A DNA stretch of 10,368 nucleotides. Origin: Thermoanaerobaculia bacterium. Its GTDB lineage: Bacteria > Acidobacteriota > Thermoanaerobaculia > UBA5066. Numbering within the stretch: position 1 is the stretch's first letter; every line of letters begins with the position of its first letter. Made by a program: the position numbers and the translations under genes. Where the stretch lies: assembly GCA_017999215.1 (NCBI GenBank), contig JAGOBQ010000105.1:1-10368 (forward strand). The letters run 5' to 3'. This document shows positions 1 through 6,500 of the stretch, piece after piece. The notes under the pieces are model-generated. The model was not told where the DNA came from, did not search any database, and saw nothing but the letters and a program-made list of their open reading frames with translations.

Positions 1-275
1 TGCGGCGCGCCGCCGGCGCCCGGCGCGAGGACGTCCGCCTCCAGTTCCTCGCCGAGGGGCTCCTCCTCGGCTTCGGGGGGGGCCTCCTCGGCATCCTCCT
101 CGGCGTCCTCCTCTCCGTCACGCTCCTGTCGCGCGCCGGGTGGACGCCCCACTTCGCCCCGGGCACGCTCCTCCTCCTCGCGGGCGGCTCGGCCGCGTTC
201 GGCATCGCGGCCGGCATCCGTCCCGCGAACGAAGCCGCCGCGCTCGACCCGGCCGCGACGCTGAGGCTCGAGTGA
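1..275 (+). CDS. MacB/FtsX-type ABC transporter permease, C-terminal end (5' truncated by window)
   Basis: About 90 residues are visible, in the frame ending at TGA 273-275; the gene starts before the window. The segment begins with an ARREDVRLQFLAEG stretch, which matches the cytoplasmic coupling helix of MacB-type permeases (GA+..D...QFL.E). A glycine- and leucine-rich transmembrane helix follows (about residues 19-42), then a short periplasmic stretch, a second transmembrane helix (about 57-75), and the family's usual end, IRPANEAAALDPAATLRLE, equivalent to PA..AA.LDP..AL+.E. Proteins of this family are inner-membrane permeases that use ATP hydrolysis to drive mechanotransmission and export through a TolC-type channel. 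The gene overlaps the TolC-like gene by 4 bases and the adaptor gene follows, so it belongs to a tripartite pump. Whether the ATPase domain is fused (as in MacB) or encoded separately (LolCDE/FtsX style) cannot be seen here. The family call is firm; the substrate is unknown. Confidence 0.85.
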   Translation, partial: RRAAGARREDVRLQFLAEGLLLGFGGGLLGILLGVLLSVTLLSRAGWTPHFAPGTLLLLAGGSAAFGIAAGIRPANEAAALDPAATLRLE

Positions 276-1660
276 TCGCCCCGCTCCTCCTCGCCGCGCT
301 CCTCGCCGCGCCGCCGGCGTCGGAGCCGCTCTCCGTGGAGCGGGCCGTCGAGCTCGCGCTGACCGGCAACCCCGAGCTCCTCGACGCGGTCGACCGGGCC
401 GCGCTCGCCGCGGCGAACCTCTCGGCCGCCCGCTCGCGCTTCCTTCCCCAGGTCACGCCCTACCTCCTCCCGTCGTTCCGGGACGGCGACGGCGCCGCCG
501 TGAGCCGTTACGGCGTGAGCGTCAGCGAGCAGCTCCCGTTCGGGCCGCGGATTTCCGGGCACGCCGAGGCGAGCCGCCTCGAGGGGGAGGAGGGCTGGGA
601 CTCCTTTCATTCCCTCACGCTCTCCCAGCCCCTCCTGCGCGGGCTCGACCCGGCCGTCACGCGCGAGCCGCTCCGCGCCGCCCGGCGCCAGGTCGCCGCC
701 GAGGAGCGGAACCTCGACGTGCAGAGGAGGCTCACGGTCGTCGCGGTCTGGAGCGCCTACCTCTCCGCGGCCCTCCAGGACGAGCTCGTCCGCGAGGCGG
801 CCGGGCGGACGACGCGGGCCGAACGGATCCTCGAGGCGAGCCGCGCGAAGGAGGAGATCGGGAGCGTCTCGCGCCTCGATGTCCTCCGCGCCGAGCAGCT
901 CTTCGCCCAGGCCCGCTCGCAGGAGAACGACGCGCGCAACGCCCGGGAGGACGCCCACGACCTGCTCGCACGCCTCCTCGGCCTCCCGCCCGGCCGCCGG
1001 TTCCGCCTCGAGCCCCCGACGGCTCTCCCCGTCGAGGTCCCCGGGCTCGAGGAGGCCCTCGACGCCGCGGCCGCGTCCCGCGAGGAGCTCGTCGAGGCGC
1101 GGGAGCGGGTGACGGACGCCGAGGCGCAGCTCCGGATCGCCAGGAGCCTCCTCCTCCCCTCGCTCGACGCCGGGCTCACCTGGAGCGCGTCGGGGCGCGC
1201 CGACGGCTTCGGCGGCGCGTTCGGCCGCCCGGGCGGCTCGACCTGGACGCTCGGGTTCACGTCGCAGGCGCCGCTCAACCTCGGGGCGCAGCTCTCGGCG
1301 CGCACGCAGGCCGAGGTCTCCCTCCGGATCGCCAGGCGAGCCGTCGAGACGCTCGAGGCGGACGTCGCCCGCCTCGTCCGTTCCGCCGGCCGCCGCCTCG
1401 CCACGTCGCGCGAGCGGCTCTCTCTCGACGCGGCGAACGAGGAGGTCGCGCGGATGCAGCTCGAGGTGGCCGAGCTCCGCTTCGGCAAGGGGCTCACCGA
1501 CAACTTCTTCGTCGTCGACGCCGAGGGGCTCTACAACGCCGCGCGCGTCTCGCTCCTCACGTCCCGCCGCGAGGTCCTCCTCGACGGCCTCCGCCTCCTC
1601 GCCGAGGCGGGCCTCCTCCGCCCGGAGGCGTTCCTCCCCCGGCCGGCCCCCGCGCCGTAA
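272..1660 (+). CDS. TolC-like outer-membrane efflux protein (OEP family)
   Basis: A 462-residue protein forming the outer-membrane and periplasmic channel of the efflux pump. The start is GTG 272, which overlaps the permease stop (GTGA) and has a GAGG five bases upstream. It directly precedes a hydrophobic signal-like segment (IAPLLLAALLAAPPAS), with cleavage probable near residue 17. An ATG at 140 would add 44 arginine-rich residues inside the permease gene and is not credible. Two OEP repeats are visible. The first runs from about 20 to 240, with beta-strand stretches near 78-125 (GVSVSEQLPFG, SLTLSQPLLRGL) and the helical signature SRLDVLRAEQLFAQAR near 200-215. The second runs from about 255 to 450, with strands near 295-340 (TWTLGFTSQAPLNLG) and the equivalent helix GKGLTDNFFVVDAEGLYNAA near 405-424. 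There is no cysteine after the signal peptide, so no lipid anchor as in OprM-type proteins. The signal peptide has no basic residue before its hydrophobic core, which is unusual. The length fits the family. Confidence 0.88.
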   Translation: MIAPLLLAALLAAPPASEPLSVERAVELALTGNPELLDAVDRAALAAANLSAARSRFLPQVTPYLLPSFRDGDGAAVSRYGVSVSEQLPFGPRISGHAEASRLEGEEGWDSFHSLTLSQPLLRGLDPAVTREPLRAARRQVAAEERNLDVQRRLTVVAVWSAYLSAALQDELVREAAGRTTRAERILEASRAKEEIGSVSRLDVLRAEQLFAQARSQENDARNAREDAHDLLARLLGLPPGRRFRLEPPTALPVEVPGLEEALDAAAASREELVEARERVTDAEAQLRIARSLLLPSLDAGLTWSASGRADGFGGAFGRPGGSTWTLGFTSQAPLNLGAQLSARTQAEVSLRIARRAVETLEADVARLVRSAGRRLATSRERLSLDAANEEVARMQLEVAELRFGKGLTDNFFVVDAEGLYNAARVSLLTSRREVLLDGLRLLAEAGLLRPEAFLPRPAPAP

Positions 1661-1674
1661 ACTCCGTCCAGCCG

Positions 1675-3159
1675 ATGATCGAAGCCGAGTCCGTCGCGCC
1701 GGCCGTGCGCCGCTTCCGCGAGGCGTTCTCCCGCCTCGCGGCGCTGCCGCCGCGGGCGAAGGCTCTCCTCCTCGGCGGCACGGCGGTCGCCCTCCTCGGG
1801 GCCGTCCTGGCCGTCCGCCAGGCCGCCGTCTCCGACGCCGTCGGCGAGGTGCGGGCCGTGCGCGGGCCGCTCCGGATCACCGTCGCCGTCGCCGGAGCCC
1901 TCGCCCCCGCCCGGGCCGAGAGCTACGGCCCCGAGATCCCGGGCGTCGAGCTGAAGGTCGTCGAGCTCGTCCCGGAGGGGACGTGGGTCGCGCCCGGCGC
2001 GCTCCTCGTCCGCTTCGACGACGGACCGTTCCGGCGCGAGCTCGAGACGGCCCGCTCGCGCCTCGTCCAGACGTCGGGGGAGGCCGAGCAGGCGCGCCAG
2101 GCGCTCCGTGCGCTCCTCGCGACGCAGAGGAGCGAGCGGCTCGAGGCCGAGACCGCGTTCGCCCGCGCCGAGCTCGACCTCTCGACGTTCGTCAACGGCG
2201 TCGCGCCGCTCCAGGTCCAGCAGTCGGCGGCCGCGGTCGAGCGGGCGAAGCGGGAGGCCGCGGAGTCGACGCAGAAGCTCGAGGGCCTCGCGCCGTTCGC
2301 CGAGAAGGGGTACGTCTCCCGGGACGAGCTGCGCGCCGCGGAGCGGCGGGCCACCGAGGCGGCGGCCGACCTCGTCCTCGCCGAGCAGCAGCACCGCACG
2401 CTGACGCGCTTCACCCACCCGCAGCTCCTCGCCCAGAAGAGCCAGGAGCTGGAGTCGCGGAAGAGCGCGCTCCGCGTCGTCTCCGAGAAGACCTCGGCGC
2501 AGGCCGCGCAGGCGAAGGCCGCGGCTGACCTCGCCGGCGCCCGCGCCGCGGAGGCGGCGGCCGTCGTCGCCGACGTGGAGCGGAAGATCGCCCTCTGCAC
2601 GGTCGAGGCCCGCTCGAGCGGGCTCGCGGTCCACCGCGAGATCTTCGAGAAGGGGGGCGAGAAGCGTCGCGTGCGCGTCGGCGACGCCGTCTTCGCCGGC
2701 CAGCCCGTCCTCGACCTCCCCGACCTCTCGGAGATGCTCGTCGAGACGCGCGTGAAGGAGGGCGAGATCCACCGAGTCGCGCCCGGGCAGCCGGCCGAGG
2801 TCCGTCTCGAGGCCTTTCCCGACGAGGTCTTCCCCGCGACCGTCCTCCGCCTCGGGGCCCTCACGGCGGGCGACCGCGGCGAGGCGCGCTCCTTCCCGCT
2901 CGTCCTGAAGCTCGCGAAGGCCGACCCGCGCCTCCGCCCCGGGATGACCGCGCAGGCGCTCGTCCTCGCCGGGGAGGTGGCCGACGCGGTCCAGGTCCCG
3001 ATCGACGCCGTCCGCTACGAGGGCGACGCCGCCGTCTGCACCGTGAAGACCGTCACCGGCGCCGAGACCCGCCGGGTGAAGACCGGCCGCAGCAACGCGT
3101 TCTTCGTCGAGATCACCGAAGGGCTCGCCGAGGGCGACGTCGTCCTCCTCGCGCGGTAG
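1675..3159 (+). CDS. Membrane-anchored periplasmic adaptor (HlyD/MacA-type membrane fusion protein)
   Basis: A 494-residue adaptor that should link the MacB-type permease to the TolC-like channel. It begins 14 bases after that channel's stop, with no evident Shine-Dalgarno, so it is probably translated by coupling. A short basic N-terminus is followed by one transmembrane helix at about residues 29-48 (ALLLGGTAVALLGAVLAV), with no lipobox. The first half of the lipoyl-like domain is at about 85-115 (GVELKVVELVPEGTWVAPGALLVRFDD). A long alpha-helical hairpin covers about 116-305, turning near 205-216 (LAPFAEKGYVS). The second lipoyl half and the beta-barrel span about 308-430 (VEARSSGLAVHREI, GQPVLDLPDLSEMLVET, PGQPAEVRLEAFPD, DPRLRPGMTAQALV). 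The membrane-proximal domain ends the protein (VPIDAVRYEGD to EGLAEGDVVLLAR). Each hairpin arm is about 90 residues, longer than I expect for MacA and closer to HlyD/EmrA-type adaptors. The family call is secure; the exact subgroup and cargo are not. Confidence 0.87.
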   Translation: MIEAESVAPAVRRFREAFSRLAALPPRAKALLLGGTAVALLGAVLAVRQAAVSDAVGEVRAVRGPLRITVAVAGALAPARAESYGPEIPGVELKVVELVPEGTWVAPGALLVRFDDGPFRRELETARSRLVQTSGEAEQARQALRALLATQRSERLEAETAFARAELDLSTFVNGVAPLQVQQSAAAVERAKREAAESTQKLEGLAPFAEKGYVSRDELRAAERRATEAAADLVLAEQQHRTLTRFTHPQLLAQKSQELESRKSALRVVSEKTSAQAAQAKAAADLAGARAAEAAAVVADVERKIALCTVEARSSGLAVHREIFEKGGEKRRVRVGDAVFAGQPVLDLPDLSEMLVETRVKEGEIHRVAPGQPAEVRLEAFPDEVFPATVLRLGALTAGDRGEARSFPLVLKLAKADPRLRPGMTAQALVLAGEVADAVQVPIDAVRYEGDAAVCTVKTVTGAETRRVKTGRSNAFFVEITEGLAEGDVVLLAR

Positions 3160-3201
3160 AGCGCGAGGCGCCGGCGCCAATCCCGGGGAGACCTGCCGGC
3201 C

Positions 3202-3228
3202 CGGACTTTCCCCCGCGCTGCCTATACT
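3202..3228 (+). promoter_or_regulatory. Probable promoter with TATACT -10 box, likely giving a leaderless transcript
   Basis: The -10 box TATACT lies at 3223-3228 in the 76-base gap between the adaptor and the small unknown gene, the only AT-rich spot there. A weak -35-like CGGACT (GAC matching TTGACA) lies at 3202-3207, with a short 15-base spacer. Only seven bases separate the -10 box from the GTG at 3236, so transcription would start on or one base before the start codon. No purine-rich Shine-Dalgarno lies upstream of that GTG (the sequence there is pyrimidine-rich, CTCCTCCCC). Both points suit a leaderless mRNA, a known arrangement in several high-GC phyla. The -10 call is fairly good; the -35 is doubtful. 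Confidence 0.55.
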
Positions 3229-3235
3229 CCTCCCC

Positions 3236-3556
3236 GTGGACCGCGAACGCTGGAGCTCCTACCCCGCCGCGACCGAGGAAGAGCGCGTGATCCTCGCCGC
3301 CCTGAACGGAACGGCCGTCCGGAGGACCCTCCCCGTCGTCTCCTCCAGCGGCGACGAGCGCTCCGTCGAGGCGACGCTCGCGGTCGAGGCGGCGGAGCCG
3401 TTCGACGGAAAGGCCGAGGTCGTCGTCCGCCTCGTCTTCCACGGGCCCGCGCCGGCGGAAGGCGAGAGGCTCGCCGAAGACCCGTGGGACCTCCTTGACG
3501 CGTTCCTCCGCGAGGCCGAGGGAGAGGCGCGGCGCCGGGCATCGGCACGGCGGTGA
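3236..3556 (+). CDS. Small conserved-looking protein of unknown function, translationally coupled to lhr
   Basis: A 106-residue acidic soluble protein that I do not recognise. GTG 3236 is chosen because the TATACT box ends seven bases before it; the frame offers no internal ATG. There is no signal peptide or membrane segment. The N-terminal third (RERWSSYPAATEEERVILAA) looks helical, the middle (about 28-70) alternates like beta strands (RRTLPVVSS, SVEATLAVEAAEPF, AEVVVRLVFHG), and the end is a charged helix (DPWDLLDAFLREAEGEARRR). Its TGA shares bases with the GTG of the helicase (GTGA, 3553-3556), and it appears to be first in that transcript, so the two should be made together. It could be a partner of the helicase or just a passenger. 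Third-position G/C usage matches the neighbours, and a close-packed promoter and stop overlap support a real gene. Function is not assignable. Confidence 0.72.
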   Translation: MDRERWSSYPAATEEERVILAALNGTAVRRTLPVVSSSGDERSVEATLAVEAAEPFDGKAEVVVRLVFHGPAPAEGERLAEDPWDLLDAFLREAEGEARRRASARR

Positions 3557-6500
3557 CCGCCCGCCGGAGCCGGGGGCCCGCGGGCGACCCGCTCGCGCTC
3601 TTCCACCCCGCGGTCGCCGACTGGTTCCGGGAGACGTTCCCCGACGGTCCGACCGAGGCGCAACGCCTCGCCTGGCCCGCGATCGCCCGCGGCGAGAGCG
3701 TCCTCCTCGTGTCGCCGACCGGAACCGGGAAGACGCTCGCGGCGTTCCTCGTCGCGCTCGACGGAATCCTCCGCCGCCGCCTCGCCGGCGACGACGCCCC
3801 GCACCTCGCGACGCTCTACGTCTCCCCGCTGAAGGCGCTCGACAACGACGTCCACCGGAACCTCGAGCGCCCCCGCGCCGGGATCGCCGCGCGGCTCGGC
3901 GCGGGCTCCGTGCCGATCACCGCGGCGGTCCGGACGGGAGACACGCCGACCCGCGAGCGGACGAGCCAGGCGAAGTCGCCCCCCGACGTCCTCATCACGA
4001 CCCCCGAGTCGCTCTACCTCATGCTGACGGGGAGCGGCCGGCGGGCGCTCGCGGGCGTCTCGACCGTCGTCCTCGACGAGGTCCACTCCGTCGCCGGGAC
4101 GAAGCGCGGGAGCCACCTCGCCCTGACGCTCGAGCGGCTCGAGGAGGTGATCGCGCGGGAGGGACATCCGCCGCCGCACCGAATCGCCCTCTCGGCGACG
4201 GTCGCGCCGGTCGACGTCGTCGCCGCGTTCGCCGCGGGGACGGCCCGGAAGGTGCGGTCCGTCGTCGTGTCGGCGCGGAAGTCGCTCGACCTCGTCGTCG
4301 CCTCGCCCTCTCCCGACTTCCGCGACCTCCCCGACGGCTCGGCCTGGGGGCCCGCCGTCGAGGCCGTCGTGAAGGAGGTGGAGTCGCGCCGGACGACCCT
4401 CGTCTTCTGCAACAACCGCCGTCTCGCCGAGAAGGTCTCGCGGAAGCTCTCCGACGCGACGGGAGCCGACGTCCCGACGCATCACGGCTCGGTCTCGCGC
4501 CCGCGGCGCGAGGAGATCGAGAAGGAGCTGAAGGCGGGGAGCCTCCCCGTCCTCGTCGCGACCGGCTCGCTCGAGCTCGGGATCGACGTCGGGCACGTCG
4601 ACTCCGTCGTCCTCCTCGAGAGCCCGAAGGGGATCGCGCGGGGCCTCCAGCGGGTCGGCCGGTCGGGGCACATCGTCGGAGAGACGGCGCGCGGCCTCTT
4701 CGTCCCTCTCTACCTCGACGACCTCTTCGAGAGCGCGGCGACGGCCGAGGCGATGCGCGACGGGGCCGTCGAGGAGACGCGCCCGCCCGACTTCCCGCTC
4801 GACGTCCTCGCGCAGCAGCTCGTCGCGGAGGCCGTGGCCCGCGCCGCCGACGGCCTCGCCGTCACCGCCGCCGAGCTCTTCGCCCTCGCGCGGAAGGCCT
4901 ATCCCTACAGGTCGCTCCCGCGCTCGCTCTTCCTCGAGACGCTCGCGATGCTCTCGGGGAAGTACCCGCGCGAACGCTTCAGGGAGCTCGCCCCGAAGCT
5001 CGTCTGGGACCGCGCGACGGACCGCGTCACGCCGCTCCCGGGCGCGCGGATCGCCGCTCTCCTCGACGGCGGGACGATCGGCGACCGCGGCACGTTCCGC
5101 GCCGTCCTCCGCGACCGGAAGACGCTCGTCGGCGAGCTCGACGAGGAGTTCGTCCACGAGACGAAGGAGGGGGACGTCTTCCTCCTCGGCTCGCGCTCCT
5201 GGCGCGCCGTCGAGATCGGCCACAGCGCCGTCGTCGTCGAGGTGGCCCCCGGCCTGCCGGCGCCGCGGATGCCGTTCTGGAGGGGCGAGGGGCTCGGGCG
5301 GACGGGCGACCTCGGCGAGCGGATCGGCCGCCTCCGGCGCTTCGTCGCCGAGCGGCTCGACGACCCGGGACTGAACGCGGAGGTCTCGCGCCGCTACGCG
5401 ACGACGCCCGACGCGACGGCCGCGATCGTCGGCGCCGTGCGGCGCGAGGCGACCGAGTCGGGCGGCCTCGCCTCCGACCTCGCCGTCGTCTTCGAGACCT
5501 TCCCGAACGACCTCGGGGACCCGTGCATCGTCGTCCGCTCGCTCTTCGGCCGCGGCGTGAACCTCCCCTGGTCCCTCGTCCTCTCCGCCGTCCTTCGCGA
5601 GGAGACGGGGGTCGACGTCGAGACGGTCGCCTCCGACGACGGGATCCTCCTCCGGATCCCGGGGGCCGAGCGGGAGGTGCCGCTCGAGCGGCTGTCGCGG
5701 ATCTCCCCCGCCGAGGCGAAGGAGCGGCTCCTCGCCCAGCTCCCGAACTCGCCGATGTTCGGGGCGCGCTTCCGCGAGAACGCCCAGCGCGCGCTCCTCC
5801 TGCCGCGCAGCCGGAGCGGCCGCCGGACGCCGTTCTGGCTCCAGCGGATCAAGGCGAAGGACCTCCTCCAGACGACGCGCTCGCTCCCCGACTTCCCCGT
5901 CGTCGCCGAGACCTACCGCGACTGCCTCCGCGACCTCTGGGAGATGGACCGCCTCCTCGCGCTCCTCGACCGTATGGAGAAGGGGACGGTCGCGCGCCTC
6001 CTCGAGAAGCGGCGCGCCCCGTCGCCCGCGGCCGCGTCGCTCCTCTTCAAGTTCGTCGCCGTCTACATGTACGAGTGGGACGCGCCGCGCGCCGAGCGCG
6101 ACCTTCACGCCGTCGCCGCGAACCGCGCGCTCCTCGGCGAGGTGCTCGGCGAGAGCCTCGACGACGGCCTCCGCCCCGAGGCGGCCGAGGCGGCGCGCGC
6201 CGACGCGACGCGCCGGACGCCGCACCGGATGGCCCGGACGGCGGAGGAGCTCCTCCTCGCTATAATGGAAAATCAAGACCTGACCCCAGTCGAGGCGACG
6301 GAGCGTTGCCCCGGGGAGGCGGGGGCCTTCGTCGCAGAGCTTCTGGCGCGGGGGTCGGTCCTGAGGGTGGCGGTCGCGGGCGAGGAGCGGCTCGTGCCGG
6401 CCGAGGAGGCCGCGCGGTTCGCGGCGCTCGCGGCCGGGACGCTCTCGCGCGAGGAGCGCGACCGGCTCGTCCTCGGGTACGTCGGGACGCGGGGGCCGGC

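Noticed and set aside
140..271. ATG 140 as start of the TolC-like gene
   Set aside because: It would add 44 Arg-rich residues in a shadow frame of the permease and bury the signal peptide. The GTG at 272 with GAGG upstream fits better.
3167..3178. GGCGCCGGCGCC palindrome after the adaptor stop as a terminator
   Set aside because: It is a self-complementary 12-mer with no loop or T-run, expected by chance at this base composition. A nearby CCGGG/CCCGG pairing (3183-3204) is only 5 bp. No terminator for the efflux operon is convincing.
1531..3180. A 549-codon - strand frame opposite the adaptor gene
   Set aside because: Low-complexity Arg/Glu/Leu/Gly composition; the + strand adaptor accounts for the region.
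6261..6267. TATAAT inside lhr as an internal promoter for a separate CTD protein starting at the in-frame ATG 6265
   Set aside because: The ATG lies within the -10 box itself, so a transcript started there would miss it, and no good Shine-Dalgarno is nearby (GGAGGAG is 15 bases away). An independent CTD product is not supported.
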